NCBI GenBank assembly: GCA_002840535.1
Contig: PHBH01000048.1
Coordinates: 41,707 to 105,706, forward strand
Length of the DNA stretch: 64,000 bases
DNA from: Deltaproteobacteria bacterium HGW-Deltaproteobacteria-15
Lineage (GTDB): Bacteria; Desulfobacterota; DSM-4660; Desulfatiglandales; HGW-15
Reading direction: 5' to 3'
Shown here: one piece after another, positions 28,519 through 37,119 of the stretch
Layout of the letters: each line of letters starts with the position of its first letter
How positions within the stretch are numbered: the first letter of the stretch is position 1
The notes under the pieces: model-generated
Told to the model about the DNA's origin: nothing
Database searches by the model: none
The model's input: the letters and a program-made list of their open reading frames with translations, nothing else
Made by a program: the position numbers and the translations under genes

Positions 28519-29208
28519 TCACAGCTCGATCAGCTTTCTTTTGAGAGCGAGCTTGGTGAGATCCACGACGGATTTTGCGTTGAGTTTCTCCATAATGTTG
28601 TACTTGTGAGTCTCGGCGGTCTTGGGACTGATGCACAGTACCTCGGCGATTTCTCGGACGGACTTCCCATTGGCCAGAAGAGGGAAAACCTCCTTTTCCC
28701 GTTGGCTGAGCCTGGTGAGACTGCCGTGAAGGTCATCTTCTTTTCCACCTGCGGCCGACTCCAGCTGCTCAAGATGACCTCTGATGACCTCCTTTACCGG
28801 ACCGCTGAAATAAGTTCCTCCCTCTCTCACGGCTTCCAACGCGAAGAGGAGGTCGGAAACGGGCTCATCCTTGAGAACGTAGGCTGAAATTCCCTGCCGG
28901 AAAAGGGAAACCACATGTTCCTTGTCGGAGTACATCGTGAAGATGATGATCCTGGTGTTGTCATTCCACTTGCGTATCTCGTAGGTGGTCTGAAATCCAT
29001 CCTGGTTAACCATCGAGATATCCAGGATGACCAGGTCGGGCTTCAGTGTCTTCACCTTTTTGATTCCCTCCACACCATCCAGAGCAAAGCCGACCACCTC
29101 AAAATCCGGAAGCGAAGCAAGGGCGCTGCGAATTCCCTCCACCACGATCATATGATCGTCAATGATGACCAGCCTCGTTTTCCTGGTGGGTCTAGGCGCG
29201 GTGTTCAC
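28519..29208 (-). CDS. NarL/LuxR-family response regulator
   Basis: RLVIIDDHMIVVEGIRSAL, LVILDISMVNQDG, LSQREKEVFPLLANGKSVREIAEVLCISPKTAETHKYNIMEKL. Confidence 0.94.
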   Translation of the reverse strand: MNTAPRPTRKTRLVIIDDHMIVVEGIRSALASLPDFEVVGFALDGVEGIKKVKTLKPDLVILDISMVNQDGFQTTYEIRKWNDNTRIIIFTMYSDKEHVVSLFRQGISAYVLKDEPVSDLLFALEAVREGGTYFSGPVKEVIRGHLEQLESAAGGKEDDLHGSLTRLSQREKEVFPLLANGKSVREIAEVLCISPKTAETHKYNIMEKLNAKSVVDLTKLALKRKLIEL

Positions 29209-30797
29209 GATGTCTGCTCCTGTACAGGGACCCTGGCGGTCAGGTGCGTGCCTTTGCCGGGTCGGGTTTCAATGTCAACCGTGCCACCCACCTGCGCGGC
29301 CCTCTCCTTCATGATCAGGATCCCCAGAGGACCCTTAGCGGAGGTTGTGATCTGTTTCTGATCGAAGCCGGACCCGTCATCCTCGATGGTGAGGAGCACC
29401 GAATTCGCCTTGCGAATGAGCGTAATGTCTACACTCCGCGCTGAGGCGTGCTTGAGCACATTGGTCAGGGCTTCTTGGAGGATGCGGTAGAGGGTGAGAT
29501 CCTTGTCATTCCCGAGTTTGCTGGCAATTCCCCGGTGAAAGAACGTGATCTTCAGGCCGGACGACCGCGTCACCTGGGTGATCAGGTTCTCGATGCTGGG
29601 GACGAGGCCAAGGGTATCCAGCATGGCTGGCCGGAGTTCCTGAGAAATGTTCCTGCTGAAACTCATGGCTTGCGATGCCTTTTCGATGGCTGACTCCATG
29701 ACAGCCCTCGCCCCCTCATCCGTGACTTTCTTTCGAAGGAGTTCAAGATCCATTTTGAGCGTGGTCAGTATCTGCCCGATATGGTCGTGGAGGGCCATTG
29801 CCATGTCCCGACGATCCTGTTCGAGCAGTTCCACGAGCTTCTTGGACAGATGCTTGCGCCTTCTGGAGTATTCGATGATCTGAGTTGTCGAAAACTGGAG
29901 GGCTTTTTCAAATTTCTCGCGCCTGGCAATCTCGTTTCTCAGTTCTACATTGATTTTTTCCAGTTCTGCGGTTCGTACTCGAACTTCCTCTTCCAGGTTC
30001 ACATGGATGTTTCTGAGAAAGGTGAAGTCGCGGATAAATCCCACTGCGGTTTCCACAGCATCGGGGTCCGGAGTATCCGGAATGAGGCTTGCTTGGAAGT
30101 ACCGGGGCGGCTCCCCTGCGAAAGAGTACTCAAAATCCAATGTCTGGACCTTGCCTGTCCGCATGGCCTGAGCCCAGGCGCTGCAGAGAACCGCGGGCAA
30201 GCCGATCTCCTCCGGGGTTTTTCCGGGGAAACTTTCCCTGGGTATGGAGAGGTGATGTTCAGCGGCCGGGTTGACATATGTGAAACGCAGGTCTCTCCCC
30301 AGAGTGGCAATGATATCCGGAGCCCCGTCGGCGAATGCATAGTCTCGTCGATGAAACCTTGCGAGCCTCTCCTCCATCACCTTCGGACGGCTGATGTCCA
30401 TGAACGCGGAGTACACGGCTTCGATGTCTCCAAGAGAATCGAAAAGAGGTGTGCTCACCAGACGGATCCAGCTGACCTCGTTCTTGACGCTCAATCTCAG
30501 CTCGCAGGTCGCTTTGCCCCTGTGTTCCAGAATTGCGTTTCGATGCAGGGAGAGAATCGGCAGGTCAGGCTGTGCGACAAAATCGCCGATCGGTCTGCCG
30601 ATGACGTCATCCCGATGGCACCGGAGCATCTCAGCGCCCGCCATGTTGACCTCCAGGATTCCCATATTCCGGTCCATGGTCAAATAGCCGGTGGGGGCAA
30701 GGTCATAGAGCCTGAAATATCTGTTGCGCGAGGCTTGAAGTTCCGCCTGTATCCGGCGGAGTTCCGCATTCTGAGACTCGAGTTCCGACGGGCACAT
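29205..30797 (-). CDS. PAS-domain HisKA_3 sensor histidine kinase
   Basis: PAS repeats (LYDLAPTGYLTMDRN), DRRDMAMALHDHIGQILTTLKMDLE, VLLTIEDDGSGFD. Start adjusted to MCPSELE; the ORF track extends to 30875. Confidence 0.9.
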   Translation of the reverse strand: MCPSELESQNAELRRIQAELQASRNRYFRLYDLAPTGYLTMDRNMGILEVNMAGAEMLRCHRDDVIGRPIGDFVAQPDLPILSLHRNAILEHRGKATCELRLSVKNEVSWIRLVSTPLFDSLGDIEAVYSAFMDISRPKVMEERLARFHRRDYAFADGAPDIIATLGRDLRFTYVNPAAEHHLSIPRESFPGKTPEEIGLPAVLCSAWAQAMRTGKVQTLDFEYSFAGEPPRYFQASLIPDTPDPDAVETAVGFIRDFTFLRNIHVNLEEEVRVRTAELEKINVELRNEIARREKFEKALQFSTTQIIEYSRRRKHLSKKLVELLEQDRRDMAMALHDHIGQILTTLKMDLELLRKKVTDEGARAVMESAIEKASQAMSFSRNISQELRPAMLDTLGLVPSIENLITQVTRSSGLKITFFHRGIASKLGNDKDLTLYRILQEALTNVLKHASARSVDITLIRKANSVLLTIEDDGSGFDQKQITTSAKGPLGILIMKERAAQVGGTVDIETRPGKGTHLTARVPVQEQTS

Positions 30798-30863
30798 GGG
30801 AAGGGTCCTCCGGAAGGTTAGGGGCGCTATGCAAGAAGGAGGTTGTTGTTGACGTGAGAGGCC

Positions 30864-30913
30864 ATTATACACCAACCCAGAACGAAAGCGCCAAACAAAA
30901 TGATCTCATTTTG
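30864..30913 (-). promoter_or_regulatory. Candidate promoter (TATAAT on minus strand) with upstream perfect inverted repeat CAAAATGA-TC-TCATTTTG
   Basis: TATAAT complement at 30864-30869; inverted repeat 30896-30913. Confidence 0.4.
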
Positions 30914-31017
30914 CACATCAAACGGTGAAGGATGGGACCCTCGCCATCATCTCGTCCGGTGGAAAAGCCGGCGACTAACATACTGACCCTTGAACTTCCG
31001 GAATCCCGGGATATAAC

Positions 31018-31276
31018 GAAATGGAATAATGGAATGATGGAATACTGGAATGATTGGGCATGGCCATGATGGAGTATTGGAATAATGAAATGAGGGAATA
31101 TTGGAATAGTGGGAATAATGGAATGATGGGTATCATCAGGCTGATTAGAAGGTCAGATGCCTTATTCCTTCATGCCCGTTAGGTAAATTCGGTATTGACC
31201 TCTTAACCCATTCTTCCATCGTTCCAATATTCCATCATTCCAATCCCATTCTTCCAACATTCCATTATTCCAATTC
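31018..31276. repeat. ~8-nt degenerate tandem array (TGGAATNA) with large inverted-complement arm (ATTCCA)
   Basis: Left arm ATGGAATAATGGAATGATGGAATACTGGAATGAT...; right arm CATTCTTCCATCGTTCCAATATTCCATCATTCC.... Confidence 0.85.
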
Positions 31277-31312
31277 ATCTTACAGTGCACAGGCGAGGAC
31301 GGCTTTCAAGCA

Positions 31313-32023
31313 ATGGTTCTTACCCAAAGGACGTTTACGGCAGCTACATACAACGTGCATAAGTGCGTGGGAATGGACGTCAGGCACGATCCGGAGCGAA
31401 TCGCATCTGTTGTCAGGGAGATCGGTGCGGATATCATCGGGCTTCAGGAAGTGGATAACCGCTCGGGAGGAAGGCGGTTGTCGGCGCAGATGGAGTTCAT
31501 TGCAAAGTACACCGGGTACACCGCCCTGGCCGGGCCCACCATTCGCCGAGTGGACGGTCACTATGGAAACGTGCTGCTTACGCGCTGGCCCCTCATCGAG
31601 AGCAGGGAAATCAACCTGAATGTCCCCGGACGCGAACCGAGAGGCGCAATTGAAGGTCTTGTTCGAGTTCGGTCCGCGGAAGTGCGGATAATTGTCGTTC
31701 ACCTCGGCCTTGCAGCCGCGGAACGGTGGGTGCAGATCTGCAGACTGGCAGAGGTGATTCGCAACAGGAACTCCGGAATGCTGATCCTTCTTGGTGACAT
31801 GAATGAATGGTATCCACGGAGCAGGGGACTGGATCTGCTGCACCGATACATGGGGAAACCGAACACCATTCCGAGTTACCCCGCCTGGTGTCCCTTTCTA
31901 TCTCTGGACAGGATCTGGGTGCGACCCAGGAATTCCTTGATCAAGGTGAGAGCCCACGCTACTGCTCTTTCCAGGGTGGCCTCGGATCACCTGCCGATAG
32001 TGGCCGAAATCCAAATCGCATAA
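31313..32023 (+). CDS. Endonuclease/exonuclease/phosphatase family protein
   Basis: AATYNVHKCVGMD, IIGLQEVDNR, LLGDMNEWYP, ASDHLPIVAEI. Confidence 0.9.
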   Translation: MVLTQRTFTAATYNVHKCVGMDVRHDPERIASVVREIGADIIGLQEVDNRSGGRRLSAQMEFIAKYTGYTALAGPTIRRVDGHYGNVLLTRWPLIESREINLNVPGREPRGAIEGLVRVRSAEVRIIVVHLGLAAAERWVQICRLAEVIRNRNSGMLILLGDMNEWYPRSRGLDLLHRYMGKPNTIPSYPAWCPFLSLDRIWVRPRNSLIKVRAHATALSRVASDHLPIVAEIQIA

Positions 32024-32210
32024 GGCATCACACCTCCCCGGCATACGTACCATGAGTCGTACAAATACGGTCTCTACCCTACTGACTTTTTCCTCTTCTG
32101 GCCGCAACATGAGGGACCTCTTAAGGGCGTGGTCAGTCGCTTGGTAATGATTACGGATCGGCATTCCCGCTAAGGATTGAAAGCTCGGAGTGAACTGAAG
32201 AGGAGAGCCC

Positions 32211-32420
32211 ATGCTGAAGGAATGGTTGTGGTGGCAGATAGAAGTCAGTATGGAACATCTTGAAGATGACAACATCACTCCGCTTTCGGATCTGACCATC
32301 TGCTACTGGATGGCGCTGGTGTTACAGGGGGTTCAAGTCTCTTCAGTGCCGACGATCCACTACGGCGGTCATATGGGAGAAATATCCGGACCTGACTGGC
32401 TTTTGTACGGCTCCGCATAA
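32211..32420 (+). CDS. Small hypothetical ORF (69 aa)
   Basis: AGGAGAG Shine-Dalgarno just upstream of the ATG; no recognised family. Confidence 0.3.
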   Translation: MLKEWLWWQIEVSMEHLEDDNITPLSDLTICYWMALVLQGVQVSSVPTIHYGGHMGEISGPDWLLYGSA

Positions 32421-32614
32421 CAACAAAGGGGGAAGGGGTGGTTGCCCCAATCGTGACACATTGAAGCTCCCTGCAGCCCCGCTAGCTTACGGGATTTCCG
32501 CTTCGCTGCAACAAGCCTGCGGGTTAGCGCTCGCTGTTTCGGTTCAAGAAATGGTAACACCAAGCTCTCCGGCGGTGGGGTCGTTATCGACCGTCCCTGT
32601 ATAGAGCCAAAATA

Positions 32615-35059
32615 TTGCAGGATGAAAGGATGAAGAAGATGGATCCAAGAGAATTGGGCCCCGAGGGGCTTTATCATGCTACTGATCCGAAGGTGTTCTC
32701 TTTCGAATCCACGGCGGAAATCCAGGATCTGAAGCGGATCGTAGGGCAACCCAGGGCGGTGGAAGCCCTCCGGTTCGGAGTGGAGATTGATCGTGAAGGG
32801 TACAACGTGTTTGCAGTCGGCCATCCGGGAACAGGGAAACATACCCTTGTCTGCCGTTTTCTGAAGAAGAAGGCGGAGACGGTCCCCGTTCCCCCCGACG
32901 TCTGCTATGTGAACAATTTCGCTGAACCGCATAAACCCAAGGTGCTGCGCATGCCTCCCGGCCGGGGCAGGGAGCTTTCGCACGAAATGGAGAGAATCAT
33001 AGAAGACGGCCGAAACGCCTTGAAAGCGGCGTTTGAAAACGAAGAGTATCAGAACCGGGCGCGGGGCATTACCCAGGAATTTCAGGATCGCCAGCAGCAG
33101 GCGGTGGAGGAGCTGCAGAAAAAAACACAGGAAAAGGGATTGACCCTCTTCAGAACGCCGACAGGGCTGGCCTTTGCCCCTGTGAAGGAAGGAAACATCA
33201 TTCCCCCCGATGAGTTCAGCAAACTTCCGGAGGAAGAACGAAAGCGGTTGGAGCAGGAGGTTCAGAGTCTTCAGGAAAGCGCCCAAAAAATGTTTATCAA
33301 GGTCCCGGCATGGGAAAGGGAACTTCGGGACAAGATGAGATCCCTGAACCAGGAAGTCTCCACCCTGGCGGTGGGCCCCCTCCTGCAGGAGCTGCGTGAG
33401 AAATTCAAGGACGTGCAGGAGGTGGTGGAATATCTCCAGGATGTGGAAAAGGATATGATCGAGAACCTTCACGATCTGCTCCCGCGGGAAAATCCTCAGC
33501 AGCAGGGTCCTCCCGGAGCGCAGCAGGATGCGTCGGCCACCCGAAAGTACCGGGTCAATGTGCTGGTGGATAACAGCAAATCCAAGGGAGGCCCTGTTAT
33601 CTATGAGGACAACCCGACCTATCAGAATCTGGCCGGCCGTATCGAGCATCTGCCTCACATGGGCACACTCCTGACAGATTTCAATATGATCAGAGCCGGT
33701 GCATTTCACAGGGCCAACGGCGGCTACCTGGTGCTGGACGCAGTCAAGGTCCTGATGCAGCCTTACTCGTGGGAAGGACTGAAGCGGACCTTGCGGGCAA
33801 GAAAAGCCAAGATCGAGTCCCTCGGTGAACTGTACGGGCTAATCAGCACGGTTTCCATCGATCCGGAGCCCATTCCCCTGAATATGAAGGTAGTTCTCAT
33901 GGGGCCGCCCAATGTGTACTACCTGCTGCAACAGCATGATCCCGAGTTCAGCGAGCTATTCAAGGTGACCGCAGATTTTGACGTCCAGATGAATCGCACG
34001 CCCGAAACACAGGAAGAGTTCGGCCGGCTCGTCGGAACCGTCGCACGCCAGGAAGGTCTGCGTCCTCTCGACAGAGGGGCCGTTGCCCGGGTTATCGAGC
34101 GAAGTGCGCGCATGGTGGGGGATGCCGAAAGGCTGTCGATTCACATGCAGAGTATCACGGATCTTCTGCGGGAATCGGATTTCTGGTCAGGCAAAAACGG
34201 GGGAAACGGCAACGGCACGATCACCGCCGCCGATGTGGATCGGGCCGTGGAGGCATGGGTATACAGATCGGACCGTATCCGGGAGCGGATGCAGGAGGAA
34301 ATCCAGCGAGGAACCATATTCATCGACACGGATGGCAAGAAGATCGGGCAGATCAATGGACTTTCGGTGATGCAGCTCGGCGGATTCGCCTTCGGGAGAC
34401 CCAGCCGCATCACTGCCCGCGTACGTCTCGGAAAAGGAGAGGTAGTGGACATCGAGCGAGAGGTGGAGATGGGCGGGCCCATTCATTCCAAGGGCGTCCT
34501 GATCCTCTCCGGCTATCTTGGTGCTCGTTTTGCGACCGAACAGCCCTTCTCCCTTTCAGCGAGTCTCGTCTTCGAGCAATCCTACGGCGGAATCGAAGGA
34601 GACAGCGCCTCTTCGGCAGAGCTCTATGCGCTCCTTTCCGCAATTGGAGAAATTCCCGTAAAGCAATCGCTCGCCGTTACGGGATCGGTAAATCAGCATG
34701 GCATGGTACAGCCCATCGGCGGTGTGAACGAGAAGATCGAAGGGTTCTTCGATACGTGCAGGAGAAAGGGGTTGACCGGCGATCAGGGAGTGCTCATCCC
34801 GAAATCTAATGTGAAGCACCTGATGCTGCGAAAGGACGTGGTTGAAGCGGTTCGTGAGGGTAAATTCCACGTGTACCCGGTGGAGACGATCGATGAGGGT
34901 ATTGAGATCCTGACGGGAATGGCTGCAGGGGTGCAGGATGCGAACGGCAGTTACCCCACGAAGAGCGTGAACGGGAAGGTCCATGCCAGGCTCCTCGAAC
35001 TGGCGGAGAAGGCGCGGAAATTCAGCGCCCAGCAGTCGGCGCAAGGGGGGAAAGAGTGA
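32615..35059 (+). CDS. Lon-like ATP-dependent protease
   Basis: VGHPGTGKHTLVCRFL, Lon proteolytic domain GDSASSAELYALLSAIGEIPVKQSLAVTGSVNQHGMVQPIGGVNEKIEGFFD. Confidence 0.92.
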   Translation: MQDERMKKMDPRELGPEGLYHATDPKVFSFESTAEIQDLKRIVGQPRAVEALRFGVEIDREGYNVFAVGHPGTGKHTLVCRFLKKKAETVPVPPDVCYVNNFAEPHKPKVLRMPPGRGRELSHEMERIIEDGRNALKAAFENEEYQNRARGITQEFQDRQQQAVEELQKKTQEKGLTLFRTPTGLAFAPVKEGNIIPPDEFSKLPEEERKRLEQEVQSLQESAQKMFIKVPAWERELRDKMRSLNQEVSTLAVGPLLQELREKFKDVQEVVEYLQDVEKDMIENLHDLLPRENPQQQGPPGAQQDASATRKYRVNVLVDNSKSKGGPVIYEDNPTYQNLAGRIEHLPHMGTLLTDFNMIRAGAFHRANGGYLVLDAVKVLMQPYSWEGLKRTLRARKAKIESLGELYGLISTVSIDPEPIPLNMKVVLMGPPNVYYLLQQHDPEFSELFKVTADFDVQMNRTPETQEEFGRLVGTVARQEGLRPLDRGAVARVIERSARMVGDAERLSIHMQSITDLLRESDFWSGKNGGNGNGTITAADVDRAVEAWVYRSDRIRERMQEEIQRGTIFIDTDGKKIGQINGLSVMQLGGFAFGRPSRITARVRLGKGEVVDIEREVEMGGPIHSKGVLILSGYLGARFATEQPFSLSASLVFEQSYGGIEGDSASSAELYALLSAIGEIPVKQSLAVTGSVNQHGMVQPIGGVNEKIEGFFDTCRRKGLTGDQGVLIPKSNVKHLMLRKDVVEAVREGKFHVYPVETIDEGIEILTGMAAGVQDANGSYPTKSVNGKVHARLLELAEKARKFSAQQSAQGGKE

Positions 35060-35892
35060 ACGCAAGGGAAGACAAAGTGACCATTCGACGTATTCTCGTT
35101 GCCATGGACCCTTCCTACCGCAGCGTGGGCGCTCTCGATGTTGCGGCCGAGCTCGCTGCAAGACTGGGCGCAGAGTTGAGCGCGGTCTTTGTGGAGGATG
35201 CGGACCTGCTCCATCTCGCCGAGCTTCCGTTCGCGATGGAGATAGGCAGCAGGAGCTGCTGTCTCCGGCCTGTGCGGCTGGTGGACCTGGAGAGACAGAT
35301 GCGGGCCCAGGCCGAAGAGATGCGCAAAGCGCTGGTGGCTGCTGCCGAGCGTTGGGGAGTGACGTGGAGCTTCAGAGTGAGCCGCGGGCCTGTAGCAACG
35401 GAAATCCTGACTGCCAGCATGGAGGCGGATCTGGTGATCCTCGGGAAGAGAGGGTGGAGCCTCAGCAGGCGGTTGGGCTCGACCGTCCGGTTCATTATCA
35501 CACGCGGAAAAGGAATGGCCCTCGTGCTCCAGGAGGGCGCAAAGCTCAAGGTCCCTGTCGTAGCGATCTACAATACCTCGGAGAATGCGGACAAGGTGCT
35601 CCAAACCGCCGCAACGCTGGCCGACATGAAGGATGGCAGGCTCATGGTGCTTGTAGTCGCCCCGGACGCGGAGACGGGTAGCGAACTGCACGGGCGTGCG
35701 GCGGAGTATCTGAAGAGCCGGGGTGTGGAAGGCCGAGCGAGCGTCCTGATCAAGCCCGGCATTGCACTGTTGGCACATACCGTACATGGGATGGGGCCTG
35801 TGGTTTTGCCATGCGAGCAGACCTTTCTCTTCAGTGACGATCTCTGCGAACTTGTGAACTTGACCGAAAACCCGGTGCTGCTCATCAGGTAG
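35056..35892 (+). CDS. Universal stress protein-like
   Basis: IRRILVAMDPSYRSVGALDVAAELAARLGAELSAVFVEDADLLHLAELPF; overlaps the Lon-like stop. Confidence 0.75.
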   Translation: MNAREDKVTIRRILVAMDPSYRSVGALDVAAELAARLGAELSAVFVEDADLLHLAELPFAMEIGSRSCCLRPVRLVDLERQMRAQAEEMRKALVAAAERWGVTWSFRVSRGPVATEILTASMEADLVILGKRGWSLSRRLGSTVRFIITRGKGMALVLQEGAKLKVPVVAIYNTSENADKVLQTAATLADMKDGRLMVLVVAPDAETGSELHGRAAEYLKSRGVEGRASVLIKPGIALLAHTVHGMGPVVLPCEQTFLFSDDLCELVNLTENPVLLIR

Positions 35893-36146
35893 TTGCCGGT
35901 TGCCGGTCGAAGTTTGAGAGATTTCGGTGAATCCTTGAGAGGGAAGCGATCTCCACCAGATGTACGTGGAATTACGCAATTACTTTTTTCCTCCCATTCT
36001 AAATACAGTGGTTCCCCCATTGTCGAAACCCCCTCATCTGGATAAAGTGATTCAGGAACTCTGAATATCGAAGTGATCATGGCTGAGGCTGGATAGAGGA
36101 CAATGAAATCAGTTACATTCGCGCTCCTCCGGGGAGGGAGGCCTTT

Positions 36147-36383
36147 ATGGAACCAAGAGAACTGGTTGAGGAATTGGCAAAAGCATTGGTAGAGAGGCCG
36201 GAAGAAGTTGCTGTGAGCGAATTGAAGGGAGAGCAGGTGACGGTCATTGAACTGAAGGTGGCCAAGGAGGACATCGGGAAGGTCATCGGCAGGGGCGGGA
36301 GGATCGCCATGGCCCTGAGGACCATATTGGGGGCGGTTTCGTCCAAGACGAGAAAGAACGTCCTGCTCGAAATAATCGATTGA
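36147..36383 (+). CDS. KH-domain RNA-binding protein (KhpA/YlqC-like)
   Basis: ELVEELAKALVERPEEV, KEDIGKVIGRGGRIAMALRTILGAVSSKTRKNVLLEIID (GxxG KH motif). Confidence 0.92.
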   Translation: MEPRELVEELAKALVERPEEVAVSELKGEQVTVIELKVAKEDIGKVIGRGGRIAMALRTILGAVSSKTRKNVLLEIID

Positions 36384-36796
36384 GGTCCCAGGATCGAGAC
36401 CCGGCAACGGAGATGAAAGAGGCTCCAGAACGAGAAAAATTCCGAGAACTCCTTTTGCACGAGCGGAACAGGCTGCGGGAATTGCGGGAAGGTCTTGAGG
36501 AGTCCTTTCGCGTCCTTCAGCAGCTCGAGCGTGAATTTGAGGTGAACGCTCACAAAAAGAACTTCTCCTTTCCGCTGGAGGAACTGGACACACTGGGAAC
36601 GGATGAAGCCACCGACCGTGCATTAGGAAAAACCGAAAAAAATTATTATTTCACGCGACGAAGCAGAGGGTGGTATGCTAAAGGCACCCCTGCGTCTAAG
36701 CGTCTCATGCGTGCCGTCCACGGGGCGCGAGTTGCGGAAGCAGGTTTCTTGCTGAAGGGGATCAGACACTTGAATGGAGAACGCTATGCTGGATGA
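36380..36796 (+). CDS. Hypothetical protein, helical N-terminus
   Basis: Overlaps the upstream KH gene and downstream phasin-like gene; no recognised family. Start may be MKEAPERE (36413). Confidence 0.55.
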   Translation: MRSQDRDPATEMKEAPEREKFRELLLHERNRLRELREGLEESFRVLQQLEREFEVNAHKKNFSFPLEELDTLGTDEATDRALGKTEKNYYFTRRSRGWYAKGTPASKRLMRAVHGARVAEAGFLLKGIRHLNGERYAG

Positions 36797-37118
36797 TATC
36801 AAGAAATTACTTCTGGCAGGTCTGGGCGGTGTGGTGTTGACAAAGGACAAACTCGAAGAATGGAAAAAACGGCTGGTGAAGGAAAACAAGATGAGCGAAG
36901 GCGAAGCAAAGCGTCTGATAGACGAGTTGAGGGAAGCCGGGGAGAATCAATGGAAGGATATCGAGAAATCCTTTCGTGAGATGATGCGAAAACGATTGGA
37001 CAGTATGGATGTTGCCGATCAACGGGAACTGGAAAAACTGCGTTCCAGAGTGGACGAATTGGAACTCAGAGTGTCCGCTGTTGAAAAGACAATCGGACCC
37101 GCACAGAAACTGCCGTGA
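36787..37118 (+). CDS. Phasin-like coiled-coil protein
   Basis: MLDDIKKLLLAGLGGVVLTKDKLEEWKKRLVKENKMSEGEAKRLIDELREAG...VDELELRVSAVE. Confidence 0.7.
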
Positions 37119-37119
37119 A

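Noticed and set aside
32338-32360. GGTTCAAGTCT resembling a tRNA T-arm
   Set aside because: No acceptor, D-arm or anticodon-arm structure around it; lies inside a small ORF.
32369-33709. 446-aa minus-strand ORF opposite the Lon-like gene
   Set aside because: Antisense shadow ORF; the Lon-like frame carries the recognisable motifs.
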